Source: Rhineura floridana
Taxonomy: Eukaryota > Chordata > Lepidosauria > Squamata > Rhineuridae
Length of the DNA stretch: 64,000 nucleotides
Direction: 5' to 3'
Assembly (NCBI RefSeq): GCF_030035675.1
Contig: NC_084484.1
Span: 187,800,934 to 187,864,933, forward strand
The position numbers and the translations under genes were made by a program. Each line of letters starts with the position of its first letter. The first letter of the stretch is position 1. Shown piece by piece: positions 30,553-43,243 of this stretch. The notes beneath the pieces were generated by a model, which ran no database searches, was not told where the DNA came from, and saw only the letters and a program-made list of their open reading frames with translations.

Positions 30553-33500
30553 TAAGAACATAAGAAGAGCCTGCTGGATCAGGCCAGTGGCCCATCTAGT
30601 CCAGCATCCTGTTCTCACAGTGGCCAACCAGGTGCCTGGGGGAAGCCCGCAAACAGGACCCGAGTGCAAGAACACTCTCCCCTCCTGAGGCTTCCGGCAA
30701 CTGGTTTTCAGAAGCATGCTGCCTCTGACTAGGGTGGCAGAGCACAGCCATCATGGCTAGTAGCCATTGATAGCCCTGTCCTCCATGAATTTGTCTAATC
30801 TTCTTTTAAAGCCATCCAAGCTGGTGGCCATGACTGCATCTTGTGGGAGCAAATTCCATACTTTAACTATGCGCTGAGTAAAGAAGTACTTCCTTTTGTC
30901 TGTCCTGAATCTTCCAACATTCAGCTTCTTTGAATGTCCACGAGTTCTAGTATTATGAGAGAGGGAGAAGAACTTTTCTCTATCCACTTTCTCAATGCCA
31001 TGCATAATTTTATACACTTCTATCATGTCTCCTCTGACCCGCCTTTTCTCTAAACTAAAAAGCCCCAAATGCTGCAACCTTTCCTCGTAAGGGAGTCGCT
31101 CCATCCCCTTGATCATTCTGGTTGCCCTCTTCTGAACCTTTTCCAACTCTATAATGTCCTTTTTGAGATGAGGCGACCAGAACTGTACACAGTATTCCAA
31201 ATGCGGCCGCATCATAGATTTATACAACGGCATGATGATATCGGCTGTTTTATTTTCAATACCTTTCCTAATTATCGCTAGCATGGAATTTGCCTTTTTC
31301 ACAGCTGCCGCACACTGGGTCGACATTTTCATCGTGCTGTCCACTACAACCCGAGCTCTCTCTCCTGGTCGGTCACCGCCAGTTCAGACCCCATGAGCGT
31401 ATATGTGAAATTAAGATTGTTTGCTCCAATATGCATAATTTTACACTTGATTATATTGAATTGCATTTGCCATTTTTCTGCCCATTCACTCAGTTTGGAG
31501 AGGTCTTTTTGGAGCTCTTCGCAATCCCTTTTTGTTTTAACAACCCTGAACAATTTAGTGTCGTCAGCAAACTTGGCCACTTCACTGCTCACTCCTAATT
31601 CTAGGTCATTAATGAACAAGTTGAAAAGTACAGGTCCCAATACCGATCCTTGAGGGACTCCACTTTCTACAGCCCTCCATTGGGAGAACTGTCCATTTAT
31701 TCCTACTCTCTGCTTTCTGCTTCTTAACCAATTTCTTATCCACAAGAGGACCTCTCCTCTTATTCCATGACTGCTAAGCTTCCTCAGAAGCCTTTGGTGA
31801 GGTACCTTGTCAAACGCTTTTTGAAAGTCTAAGTACACTATGTCCACTGGATCACCTCTATCTATATGCTTGTTGACACTCTCAAAGAATTCTAATAGGT
31901 TACTGAGACAGGACTTTCCCTTGCAGAAGCCATGCTGGCTCTGCTTCAGCAAGGCTTGTTCTTCTATGTGCTTAGTTAATCTAGCTTTAATAATACTTTC
32001 TACCAGTTTTCCAGGGACAGAAGTTAAGCTAACTGGCCTGTAATTTCCGGGATCCCCTCTGGATCCCTTTTTGAAGATCGGGGTTACATTTGCCACTTTC
32101 CAGTCCTCAGGCACGGAGGAGGACGCGAGGGACAAGTTACATATTTTAGTTAGCAGATCAGCAATTTCACATTTGAGTTCTTTGAGAACTCTCGGGTGGA
32201 TGCCATCCGGGCCCGGTGATTTGTCAGTTTTTATATTGTCCATTAAGCTTAGAACTTCCTCTCTCGTTACCACTATTTGTCTCAGTTCCTCAGAATCCCT
32301 TCCTGCAAATGTTAGTTCAGGTTCAGGGATCTGCCCTATATCTTCCACTGTGAAGACAGATGCAAAGAATTCATTTAGCTTCTCTGCAATCTCCTTATCG
32401 TTCTTTAGTACACCTTTGACTCCCTTATCATCCAAGGGTCCAATTGTCTCCCTAGATGGTCTCCTGCTTTGAATGTATTTATAGAATTTTTTGTTGTTGG
32501 TTTTTATGTTCTTAGCTCCTCAAATTCTTTTTTAGCATCCCTTATTGTCTTCTTGCATTTCTTTTGCCAGTGTTTGTGTTCTTTTTTATTTTCTTCATTC
32601 GGACAAGACTTCCATTTTCTGAAGGAAGACTTTTTGCCTCTGAGAGCTTCCTTGACTTTGCTCGTTAACCATGCTGGCATCTTCTTGGCCCTGGCGGTAC
32701 CTTTTCTGATCTGCGGTATGCACTCCAGTTGAGCTTCTAATATAGTGTTTTTAAACAACTTCCAAGCATTTTCGAGTGATGTGACCCTCTGGACTTTGTT
32801 TTTCAGCTTTCTTTTTACCAATCCCCTCATTTTTGTGAAGTTTCCTCTTTTGAAGTCAAATGTGACCGTGTTGGATTTTCTTGGCAATTGGCCATTTACA
32901 TGCATGTTTAATTTAATAGCACTGTGGTCACTGCTCCCAATCGGTTCAACAACACTTACATCTTGCACCAGGTCCCGGTCCCCACTGAGGATTAAGTCCA
33001 GGGTTGCCGTCCCTCTGGTTGGTTCCATGACGAACTGGTCTAGGGAATAGTCATTTAGAATATCTAGAAACTTTGCTTCTTTGTCATGACTGGAACACAT
33101 ATGCAGCCAGTCTATGTCCGGGTAGTTGAAGTCACACCCATTACTACCACATTTCCTAGTTTGGATGCTTCCTCAATTTCATATCTCATCTCAAGGTCTC
33201 CCTGAGCATTTTGATCAGGGGGACGATAGATCGTTCCCAGTATTAAGTCCCTCCTGGGGCATGGTATCACCACCCACAACGATTCTGTGGAGGAGTCTGC
33301 CTCTTTGGGGGTTTCGAGCTTGCTGGATTCAATGCCTTCTTTCACGTATAGAGCGACTCCGCCACCAATATGTCCTTCCCTGTCCTTCCGATGTAGTTTA
33401 CATCCAGGGATAACCGTATCCCACTGGTTTTCTCCATTCCACCAGGTCTCCGTTATGCTCACTATATCAATGCTCTCCTCTAAGACCAAGCACTCCAGTT

Positions 33501-33575
33501 CTCCCATCTTGGTTCGCAGGCTCCTAGCATGTTTGTGCTCTTTCTCCCCAAGCAAAGCACAGCAAGACTTGCAAC
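30553..33575 (-). mobile_element. CR1 LINE in the left arm
   Basis: Minus-strand CR1 with endonuclease (from 33,555; SITETWWNGENQW, HIGGGVALYVKEG), linker, RT ([42 protein letters not shown]) and C-terminal region, ending in TTCTTATG-type terminal repeats. A 2-bp insertion near 33,133 and further shifts near 32,500 and 31,350 break the frame, so it is inactive. It keeps a 580-bp linker segment that the right-arm copy lacks. Confidence 0.92.
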
Positions 33576-33654
33576 GGGGGGCGGGGGGCGGAGGCAGGGA
33601 GAGACAGATGACTCTTCTGAAATATTTGTTTTTTAAATATATTTTTATTAAAGA

Positions 33655-33778
33655 AATTTTATTTATTTATTTATTAGATTTATGTCCCATTTATGTTCCT
33701 CCAACTAGGAGCCCAGGGCAGCAAATGTTAATACAGTATAATACAATTGCAATAGTTCTATCCAATCGCTAAATATTA
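33655..33778 (-). mobile_element. L2-type LINE tail fragment
   Basis: ATTT run, AGATTTATGTCCCATTTATG and GCCCAGGGCAGCAAATG: a short L2 3' end on the minus strand, directly before the MITE. Mirrored in the right arm at about 44,800-44,925. Confidence 0.55.
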
Positions 33779-33998
33779 CAGTAGGGCCCCGCTTATATGG
33801 CGGGTTCCGTTCTGGACCCCCGCTGTAAAGCGGAAAACGCCGTAAAGCAGAACCCCGTTGACTTTAATGGGCTGTGTCGCGCGAAAACAACGCAAAATGT
33901 CGCAAAAGAGAAAAAAATAGCTTTTAAATTAAAACAAAAGCCGCCGCCGCATCAGTGGAACGCCTTAAAGCGGAACGCCGTAAAGTGGGGCCCTACTG
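33779..33998. repeat. TA-flanked MITE, left arm
   Basis: Opens CAGTAGGGCCCCGCTTA and closes GTGGGGCCCTACTG, with a TA dinucleotide on each side (33,777-33,778 and 33,999-34,000). TA duplication plus inverted ends suggests a Tc1/mariner-type non-autonomous element. It contains GCGGAACGCCGTAAAG-type internal repeats and no coding. Confidence 0.75.
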
Positions 33999-34021
33999 TA
34001 GTCATAAAGTTTTAATATGTA

Positions 34022-35016
34022 GAGAATAATGTGCTGAACCGTTGCCTAGCCGCGATAATGGACTGGATGAGAGCTAACAAACTGAAGCTCAATCCTGACA
34101 AGACTGAGACGCTGTTGGTGGGCGCCTTCTCGACCCAGGTGGTGGATGTTCAACCTGTTCTGGATGGGGTTACACTCCCCCTGAAGGAACAGGTTCGTAG
34201 CTTGGGGGTCCTTTTCGATCCATTCCTGTCGCTTGAGGCTCAGGTGGCCTCGGTGGCACGGAATGCGTTCTACCATCTTTGGTTGGTAGCCCAGCTACGC
34301 CCCTATCTGGATAGTGATGACCTCGCCTCAGTCGTCCATGCTCTGGTAACCTCGAGATTGGACTACTGCAATGCACTCTACGTGGGGCTGCCTTTGAAGA
34401 CAATTCAGAAACTACAGCTAGTGCAAAACACAGCAGCCAGACTGCTGACAAGGACCAGACGGTCCGCACATATAACACCTGTTCTGGCGCGTTTGCACTG
34501 GCTACCTATTTGTTTCCGGGCTAGATTCAAAGTGCTAGTTTTGACTTATAAAGCCTTACACGGTGCGGGACCAAAATACCTTGCGGAACGCCTCTCCCGC
34601 TATGAACCTACCCACTCACTACGTTCAACATCTAAGGCCCTCCTCCGAGTCCCGTCCCATAGGGAAGCTCGGAGGGCTGTTACTAGATCCAGGGCCTTTT
34701 CAGTGGTGGCCCCCGAATTATGGAACAGTCTCTCTAATGAGGTGCGCCTGGCGCCTACTCTTCTATCTTTTCGGCGCCAGGTTAAAACCTTTTTATTCTC
34801 CCAGGCATTTTAATGTTTTAATGTTTAATGTTGATTGTTAAGTTAATTTTACACCAAGTTGTTAAATGCTCAAGCTGTATGTTTTTAGTGATTTTACCTG
34901 GTTTTTATTCTACTGTATTGTATTTTATTCCTTGCTGTGAACCGCCCAGAGAGCCATAGGCTAAGGGCGGTATAGAAATGGAATGAAATAAATAATAAAT
35001 AATAAATAAATAAATA
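34022..35016 (+). mobile_element. L2-clade LINE 3' fragment, left arm
   Basis: Plus strand, 260 open codons (34,031-34,813) from LNRCLAAIMDWMRANKLKLN through [20 protein letters not shown] to RRQVKTFLFSQAF. Ends with GAACCGCCCAGAGAGCC and an AATAAAT tail. 5'-truncated, opposite in orientation to its LINE neighbours. Confidence 0.85.
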
Positions 35017-35337
35017 AATAGTCATATCATCAGTCCTATCACTAATCATATCATCACTTCTGCTCCAAAATATGTGCCCTGCAAGGCCTGTCACGTCCCA
35101 CTGGGCCATCATGTTGCCACCAACCTATTTATTATGATGATGATGATGATGATGCCACTTGATACCCAAAGGTCCCCAAGTGACTTACACAGTGTTAAAA
35201 CAAAACAAATAAAAAACACTATAAAAACATGACAATAAACAAGAACAAAACAATAGTACTAGCAGCCCCCCCCAACCACAGGAAGGTCAGGGTTAGGGTA
35301 GGGTAGGAGAAAAGGTGTGTCTTATTTATTTATTTAT
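35017..35337. other. Low-complexity spacer in the left arm
   Basis: An ATG trinucleotide run (about 35,133-35,153) and otherwise unassigned sequence that is copied in the right arm (about 43,245-43,550). No gene. Confidence 0.5.
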
Positions 35338-35400
35338 GCTCTTGGAGGTCACTGATTCATAGGGTCGCCATAATCAACCTGAAGGCACATAACAACAACA
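35338..35400 (+). mobile_element. RTE-BovB 3' tail scrap, left arm
   Basis: GCTCTTGGAGGTCACTGATT ... CATAGGGTCGCCATAATCAA, then ACATAACAACAACAA. This is the BovB 3' end also found at 52,600-52,650. Confidence 0.7.
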
Positions 35401-35401
35401 A

Positions 35402-38400
35402 ATTTATTTATTTAAAATATTTATATCCTGCCCTTCTACCCTGTAATAGGGCACTCAGGGCGGCTCACAAAAATAAAATCAAACACGTACATAATTAAAT
35501 TGTAAACAATAATCACAAAACCTTAAAATACATAAAATACAATTAAAATACATAAAATACTATACACACACACACACACACATATATAGGGAGTGGTACT
35601 AAAGGGAACTACAAGGGTAAAATTTGACATAGAAGGCATAAAATCAGTGTCAGGCTCTACCTTCAGTCCCTCCCAAAGGCTGTCCAGAACAAGATAGTTT
35701 TCAGAAGTCTTTACCTGGCGCTGAAAAGATGTCAATGATAGCATCAGGCGGACCTCACTGGGGAGCATATTCCACAGATGGGAAGCCACAACTGCAAAGG
35801 CCCTGTCCCTTGTCACCACCCTCTGAGCTTCCCTCAGAGGGGGGATGTGGAGAAGGGCCTCAAAGGAAGATCTAAGGGTCCGGGTAAGTTCATATCGGGA
35901 GAGGTGTTCTAGATGATATTGGGGTCCTGAGCTATAAAGAGCTTGTTAGGTCAAAACCAGCACTTTGAACTGGGCTCAGAAGCGTATAGGCAGCCAATGC
36001 AATTGGAACAGGATAGGTGTTATATGGTCTGTTTGCTTTCAACATGTCAACAATTGGACAGCTTCACCCTGCACTAATTGAAGCTTCCAAACAATTTTCA
36101 AAGGCAACCCAACATAAAGCGCATTGCAATAATCCAACCTTGAGGTTACCAGAGCATAGATTACTGCAGCCAGGTTATTGTTCTCCGGATAGGGTCACAG
36201 TTGGGCCATGAGCATAAGCTGATGGAAGGCACTCTGCGCCACTGAGGCCACCTGTGCCCCTCAAGTGACAGCAGTGGATCCAGGAGAACGCACAAACTAC
36301 GAACCCCTTCAGAGGGAGTGTGACCCATCAAGAGCAGGTCGAACACCACTCAGCCAGTCAGAGACGCCACCCACCAACAGCATCTCAGTCTTGTCTGGAT
36401 TAAGCCTCACTTTATTTGTTCTCATCCAGTCCATTATTGCAACCAAGCACTGGTTCAGCACATCCACCGCCTCACCTGCAAGAGATGAAAAGGAGAAACA
36501 GCTGCGTGTCTTCAGCATACTGATGACAGTGCACTCCAAAACTCCGTATGACCCCATTCAGCGTTTTCATGTAAACAACATAGGGGACAGAAATGACCCC
36601 TGCAGGACCTCATACTGGAGAGCCCATGGAGCCTAGCAATGCTCCCCAAGAACCACCTTCTGGAGCTGGTCATCCAAGTAAGAACAGAACCACCGCATTG
36701 TGGTGACACCAATACCCAACTTGGACAGTCTCCCCAGAAGGATAGCATGGTTGATGATACTGAAAGCCACTGAAAGATCAAGGAGGATCAACAGAATCAC
36801 ACTTCCGCTGTCTCTGTCCTGATACAGGTCACTGTACAGGGTGGCCAAGGCAGTTTCCATACCAAACCCAGGCCTGAATCCCGATTGAAATGGATCTAGA
36901 AAATCTGTCTCCTCCAAAAGTACCTGGATCTGGTTGGCAACCACCCTCTCAAGAACCTTGCCCAGAAAGGGGACTTTTGCCACTGGTCTAAAATTATTAG
37001 GACCTTCCAGGTCCAGGGAAGGCTTCTTCAGGAGTGGTCTCACCACCATCTCCTTCAGGTACCCCGGGAACACTCCTCCTTGGAGAGAATCATTAATGAT
37101 CCTCCTGGCCCACCCAGATGTCCCTTTCCTGGCAGATTTTATCAGCCATGAAGGGCAAGAATCCAAGGCACAAGTGGCTGCACGGACCTGACCAAGTACC
37201 TTGTCCATGTCCTCAAGCCACAGCGACTGCAACTCATCCAATGACATCGGGCAAGAAAGCACTCTAGGGACCTCACCTGGATCATCAGCACCAATGAAGG
37301 AGTCCAAATCCCAGCAGATGAAAGCAATTTTATCCTCAAAATGCTTAGCAAACATGTCACAGTGGGCTTGAGATGGCTCTACCACCTCCCCAGGGCCAGT
37401 ATGTAATAAGCCCTTAGCTATTCTAAACAGCTCATCTGGATGGCAAGCTGAGGACGCAATGGAGGCAGAAAAGTAAGTTTCCTTTGCCGCCTTCACTGCC
37501 ACTGAGTAGGCCTGAACATGAGCATGTACCAGTGTTGGGTTCCATTCGTTAGGAGTTTTTCTCCACCTGTGCTCAAGTCATCTCCCTTCTCGCTTCATTG
37601 CTCTTCGCTCCAGGAACTAGCATGGAGTTTACTGACTTCTGCCCGTTGGGAGAGGACGCTCAGGTGCAATTGTCTCTCCCCCTCCACCATCATCTCTGCA
37701 TTCCACAGATCAACCAGGGCTTTGACAGAAGAGCCGGCCATGCCAACTGGAAAGTTCCCCAGAGCCCTCTGAAAACCAAGAGGATCCATCAGTCTCTGGG
37801 GTGGACCATCTTAATAGATCCCCCACTGCTGCAGAAGGCTGCTGGAAGTGTAAAGCTCACCAGCAGGTGATCTGACCACGACACAGGGTCTGTTCTTATG
37901 TCCCCCTCTCTCTGCCTGACAGAAAACCAAATCCAGAGAGTGCCCTGCTACATGTGTTGGCCCAATGACATGTTGGGACAGCCCCATGGTTGTCATGGAG
38001 ACCATGAAGTCCTGAGCTGCCCCAGACAGAGCGGACTCAGCATGAATATTGATATCTCGCAAGACTAACAGTCTTGGGGTTCTCAGCACCACATCTGAGA
38101 CCACGCCCATCAGTTCAGGTAGAAAGACTGTTGGGCAGCGGGGTGGACGGTACACCAACAGAATCCCCAGTCTGCCCCGCCGGCCTAACACAAGGTACAA
38201 ACACTCCAGATTGGCACTCAGATGAATAGGGAGCGTGGAGAGCAACATGGCATCCCATGAGCCTACCCTGGTGCTGAGCCAAGTACCCAGGTGGGCACAA
38301 CTGGGAGAGGCTAAGCTCACCCTCCTCTCCCTCCTGGGTTATACACGCCAGGTCAGCCTCCCCATCATTGATTCAATTGTGGACGAAAGAGAGCTTGTTA
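35402..38400 (-). mobile_element. Older L2-clade LINE, left arm and beyond
   Basis: Minus-strand L2 of another subfamily with a TTTATATCCTGCCCTTCTAC tail box at 35,402-35,440. Coding runs from the endonuclease near 38,300 (QLCPPGYLAQHQGR) through an open RT stretch (37,502-36,633; FRPGFGMETALATLYSDL, LILLDLSVAFSIINHAILL) to the C-terminal VVASHLWNMLPSEVRL. Several frameshifts separate these parts. Its first 260 bp or so (38,138-38,400) lie outside the repeat arm, so only the left side carries the full 5' end. Confidence 0.85.
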
Positions 38401-38789
38401 TGGACTGACCTGGAATTGACCAGCAGGACCCAGAGATTTGAGAACAAGCTGGCACAGCCCCTACCAAAACTTTGGCTGGAAGAAAGGCTTGGAACATGGC
38501 ACAGGCTGTAGCAGTCTGTGCCACCGTCCAGATTTCAGCTGTCTGGATCGAGTTCCTCTCAGCTGGCTCACTCTACCCAAGACCCCTGAAATTGGACACC
38601 CCTCTGCTGCCCCGGGGCAGTCCAAAATTCACTCTCCCTGGCACATGATAGCCTGTAACGACAGCTCCTCGCTACCAAAGCAGGAAGAAAAAAAGAATTC
38701 CTCCCCCACCCTCCAGCAGATAAAAATAAATAAAAATAAACCATACACATGCCCCTCCCCAGCCCAAGGTCAGTGATGTCATTTGGGGA

Positions 38790-39665
38790 CTTCCCCCCTC
38801 CCCCGGGAGCCCTGCTTCGAAGCCAGCTGTCTTCCTGCAGGGCTGGCGAGGGCGGTCTTCACAGGTAGGGCGGCAGCGAAGGCGGAGCAATAATAGATGG
38901 CAACAGTCTGCTCGGCAGATGTTCCGGCTCCTGCCGCTGCCGTTTTGCAAGCCCAGCCGGCACCCTGATGGTTTTACGAGCCTGCTCTGGCGAGGTGGTT
39001 GCTCCGTGGCATGCGGCCAAGCAAGGCCTGGGAACTGCATTTCATGGCGGGGCAAAGGCGGCGGCGGCGACAGGCAGAAGCCTTGCCGAGAAAGCCTCTT
39101 CCAGTAGTGGCAGCCGACGCGGGTCTAGTGCCAAGACCGGTTGCAAGAAGCGCCCTCCCCGGAAGCGGGCGCAGCATGGCAGCCTCAGTTGCTTTCGCTT
39201 CCGAGGAAGGAGGATTTGGGACAAGAGCGCCCCCGGTGGCCTTTGGCATAAAAGTCTCATTCGGTTCCTCTGCGATTTAGCCGGGTAGGGGAAAGCTGGC
39301 GAGAGCAGCAGGGGGCAGGCTTGTGTGCATGCGCAGAGGGAGCTGGGGTGCCTCACACTGAGTCCTTCTAGCCCAGTGTTGCCCTCACTGACTGGCAGCA
39401 ATGGCCCTCCAGAGTTCTAGGCAGGAGTCTCTGCCAGCCCTGCTTGCAGATTGTCTGCCAGGGGTTGAGCATGGCAGCTTCTGCGCGCAAAGCCCATGCT
39501 CTGCCCAGACGGTCGACGGCCCCTTCCCCTTCCATGCGCGTCTGCGTGAGAGCGTGCGAAGCGCACGTGCTTTTCCGGCGGGGGGAGTCGCAGTCCCGCT
39601 CTCGTCACCCCGGAACCTCTCCCATTCCCACGCTGCGGCGGGGTTGCCTTTGCTTCCTTGACTTT
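38790..39665. other. CpG-rich block in the spacer
   Basis: High CpG density, no convincing coding frame. Two readings: the 5' UTR and promoter of the minus-strand L2 LINE whose endonuclease starts at about 38,350, or an unrelated CpG island. A short plus-strand frame rich in Ala/Arg is treated as chance. Confidence 0.4.
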
Positions 39666-39670
39666 GCTCG

Positions 39671-40033
39671 TGTCGTGGAATTTACGACTGAGTTCTTTTT
39701 GAGGAGACTTAATAATGAAGCCAAAACCTGTTTTAAGGTTGTTTATTTAGCTAAGCGCTTAGCCAGAGTAGAGTACAGGACTCAACTCTCTTCCTCAAAA
39801 TGGTGGTTAGTTACAGACAGTTATATACTTTTACCTCCGTCACAATCATGGCAACAGTTACATTGCTACAATGATGTTCTGCCCCGTTCCATCCGTCCTC
39901 CCTCCATTCCTGCAATATCAGTGTCCTTGGCACATTTTCACTACAACAGCACTATTCTCTGTTGTCTACGTGACCCCCCTGTCTAGGGAAAATGGCAGTC
40001 AGACTTGTTCAGTATTGATCGAAATCCACTTCA
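39671..40033 (-). repeat. 3' LTR of the ERV remnant
   Basis: 363 bp on the minus strand, opening TGAAGTGGATTTCG just after a purine tract (ATAGGGGGGAG) and closing CCACGACA. It carries TATATAACTG and AATAAACAACC in U3-R order. Its transcription direction points to the left arm. Confidence 0.78.
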
Positions 40034-40500
40034 CTCCCCCCTATGGGACTCCTTCGAGTCCCATCCCAATTTGCATGATACATAACACTTTCTTCTTCCT
40101 CCATCCGTTGTCTATCACATTCCAAGTACATTTGTTTCACTTCAGCCGGTGTTAACATTTGGGTGGTCTTTTGCATGGTACTCTTTAAACAAAACAACAC
40201 ACAACCAAGATATACATGGCAAAGAGGAACAACATACCCAACAATAGTCCTAAGAGGATTGATTTTATCCAGCCTCTTAGGCCACTGAACCAATCCCCTG
40301 GACTCCATTGCCACCCAGAGGTCTTAACCTTATGCACCTTAGATGCTAATAGGCAAATATTCTCAATAGATCCGGTGATATTTACAGAGCTGTCAACAAT
40401 GTAGGTGCAGCATTCTGGGCCAATAAGACCTCAGACTCTGCCTTGCGATGTCAAAAGATAGTTCAACGTTATGCAGTTTTGTAAGACAAACTGTCGGACT
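39671..40500 (-). mobile_element. Endogenous retrovirus remnant: env TM end plus 3' LTR
   Basis: Minus-strand fossil. The part upstream of the LTR (about 40,090-40,500) reads like a retroviral transmembrane envelope end, with QFVLQNCITLNYLLTSQGR followed by PECCTYIVDSSVNITGSIEN, then a membrane anchor (SILLGLLLGMLFLFAMYILV-like) and a short tail. A polypurine tract and LTR follow. It is broken: gag, pol and the rest of env are absent, because the right repeat arm begins at 40,501 inside env. The family looks gamma- or epsilon-like from the CC motif; not certain. Confidence 0.75.
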
Positions 40501-43178
40501 TGCCCAACAGTCTTTCTACCTGAACTGATGGGCGTGGTCTCGCTCTGTCTGGGGCAGCTCAGGACTTCATGGTCTCCATGACAACCATGGGGCTGTCCCA
40601 ACATGTCATTGGGCCAACACATGTAGCAGGGCACTCTCTGGATTTGGTTTTCTGTCAGGCAGAGAGAGGGGGACATAAGAACAGACCCTGTGTCGTGGTC
40701 AGATCACCTGCTGGTGAGCTTTACACTTCCAGCAGCCTTCTGCAGCAGTGGGGGATCTATTAAGATGGTCCACCCCAGAGACTGATGGATCCTCTTGGTT
40801 TTCAGAGGGCTCTGGGGAACTTTCCAGTTGGCATGGCCGGCTCTTCTGTCAAAGCCCTGGTTGATCTGTGGAATGCAGAGATGATGGTGGAGGGGGAGAG
40901 ACAATTGCACCTGAGCGTCCTCTCCCAACGGGCAGAAGTCAGTAAACTCCATGCTAGTTCCTGGAGCGAAGAGCAATGAAGCGAGAAGGGAGATGACTTG
41001 AGCACAGGTGGAGAAAAACTCCTAACGAATGGAACCCAACACTGGTACATGCTCATGTTCAGGCCTACTCAGTGGCAGTGAAGGCGGCAAAGGAAACTTA
41101 CTTTTCTGCCTCCATTGCGTCCTCAGCTTGCCATCCAGATGAGCTGTTTAGAATAGCTAAGGGCTTATTACATACTGGCCCTGGGGAGGTGGTAGAGCCA
41201 TCTCAAGCCCACTGTGACATGTTTGCTAAGCATTTTGAGGATAAAATTGCTTTCATCTGCTGGGATTTGGACTCCTTCATTGGTGCTGATGATCCAGGTG
41301 AGGTCCCTAGAGTGCTTTCTTGCCCGATGTCATTGGATGAGTTGCAGTCGCTGTGGCTTGAGGACATGGACAAGGTACTTGGTCAGGTCCGTGCAAGCCA
41401 CTTGTGCCTTGGATTCTTGCCCTTCATGGCTGATAAAATCTGCCAGGAAAGGGACATCTGGGTGGGCCAGGAGGATCATTAATGATTCTCTCCAAGGAGG
41501 AGTGTTCCCGGGGTACCTGAAGGAGATGGTGGTGAGACCACTCCTGAAGAAGCCTTCCCTGGACCTGGAAGGTCCTAATAATTTTAGACCAGTGGCAAAA
41601 GTCCCCTTTCTGGGCAAGGTTCTTGAGAGGGTGGTTGCCAACCAGATCCAGGTACTTTTGGAGGAGACAGATTTTCTAGATCCATTTCAATCGGGATTCA
41701 GGCCTGGGTTTGGTATGGAAACTGCCTTGGCCACCCTGTACAGTGACCTGTATCAGGACAGAGACAGCGGAAGTGTGATTCTGTTGATCCTCCTTGATCT
41801 TTCAGTGGCTTTCAGTATCATCAACCATGCTATCCTTCTGGGGAGACTGTCCAAGTTGGGTATTGGTGTCACCACAATGCGGTGGTTCTGTTCTTACTTG
41901 GATGACCAGCTCCAGAAGGTGGTTCTTGGGGAGCATTGCTAGGCTCCATGGGCTCTCCAGTATGAGGTCCTGCAGGGGTCATTTCTGTCCCCTATGTTGT
42001 TTACATGAAAACGCTGAATGGGGTCATACGGAGTTTTGGAGTGCACTGTCATCAGTATGCTGAAGACACGCAGCTGTTTCTCCTTTTCATCTCTTGCAGG
42101 TGAGGCGGTGGATGTGCTGAACCAGTGCTTGGTTGCAATAATGGACTGGATGAGAACAAATAAAGTGAGGCTTAATCCAGACAAGACTGAGATGCTGTTG
42201 GTGGGTGGCGTCTCTGACTGGCTGAGTGGTGTTCGACCTGCTCTTGATGGGTCACACTCCCTCTGAAGGGGTTCGTAGTTTGTGCGTTCTCCTGGATCCA
42301 CTGCTGTCACTTGAGGGGCACAGGTGGCCTCAGTGGCGCAGAGTGCCTTCCATCAGCTTATGCTCATGGCCCAACTGTGACCCTATCCGGAGAACAATAA
42401 CCTGGCTGCAGTAATCTATGCTCTGGTAACCTCAAGGTTGGATTATTGCAATGCGCTTTATGTTGGGTTGCCTTTGAAAATTGTTTGGAAGCTTCAATTA
42501 GTGCAGGGTGAAGCTGTCCAATTGTTGACATGTTGAAAGCAAACAGACCATATAACACCTATCCTGTTCCAATTGCATTGGCTGCCTATACGCTTCTGAG
42601 CCCAGTTCAAAGTGCTGGTTTTGACCTAACAAGCTCTTTATAGCTCAGGACCCCAATATCATCTAGAACACCTCTCCCGATATGAACTTACCCGGACCCT
42701 TAGATCTTCCTTTGAGGCCCTTCTCCACATCCCCCCTCTGAGGGAAGCTCAGAGGGTGGTGACAAGGGACAGGGCCTTTGCAGTTGTGGCTTCCCATCTG
42801 TGGAATATGCTCCCCAGTGAGGTCCGCCTGATGCTATTATTGACATCTTTTCAGCGCCAGGTAAAGACTTCTGAAAACTATCTTGTTCTGGACAGCCTTT
42901 GGGAGGGACTGAAGGTAGAGCCTGACACTGATTTTATGCCTTCTATGTCAAATTTTACCCTTGTAGTTCCCTTTAGTACCACTCCCTATATATGTGTGTG
43001 TGTGTGTGTGTGTATAGTATTTTATGTATTTTAATTGTATTTTATGTATTTTAAGGTTTTGTGATTATTGTTTACAATTTAATTATGTACGTGTTTGATT
43101 TTATTTTTGTGAGCCGCCCTGAGTGCCCTATTACAGGGTAGAAGGGCAGGATATAAATATTTTAAATAAATAAATTTG
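40501..43178 (+). mobile_element. L2-clade LINE, right arm copy
   Basis: Plus-strand counterpart of 35,402-38,137. It starts inside the endonuclease without the 5' part present on the left. RT motifs (FRPGFGMETALATLYSDL) and C-terminus match the left copy, including the same frameshifts, plus one private 1-bp insertion near 41,395. Ends in the GAAGGGCAGGATATAAAT box and AAATAAAT tail at about 43,145-43,178. Confidence 0.85.
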
Positions 43179-43243
43179 TTGTTGTTATGTGCCTTCAGGT
43201 TGATTATGGCGACCCTATGAATCAGTGACCTCCAAGAGCATAA
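43179..43243 (-). mobile_element. RTE-BovB 3' tail scrap, right arm
   Basis: Mirror of 35,338-35,400 (GTTGTTGTTATGTGCCTTCA ... CCTCCAAGAGC). Confidence 0.7.

Larger units (their letters stand above)
30553..38137 (-). repeat. Left arm of the large inverted repeat
   Basis: 7,585 bp whose reverse complement recurs at 40,501-47,448. I matched the arms at the CR1, MITE, both L2 copies, the ATG and AC microsatellites and the unique stretches between them. Stretches compared by eye differ by about one base per 100. Matching stops at GTTGGGCA on the inner side (38,130-38,137) and at the CR1 3' end on the outer side. The left arm is longer by about 580 bp inside CR1 and about 62 bp near its inner end. 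Confidence 0.95.
38138..40500. other. Spacer between the inverted arms
   Basis: 2,363 bp of single-copy sequence at the centre of the inverted repeat. It holds the 5' end of the left L2 (to about 38,400), its probable upstream region, a CpG-rich block (38,790-39,665) and an ERV remnant (39,671-40,500). Confidence 0.85.
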
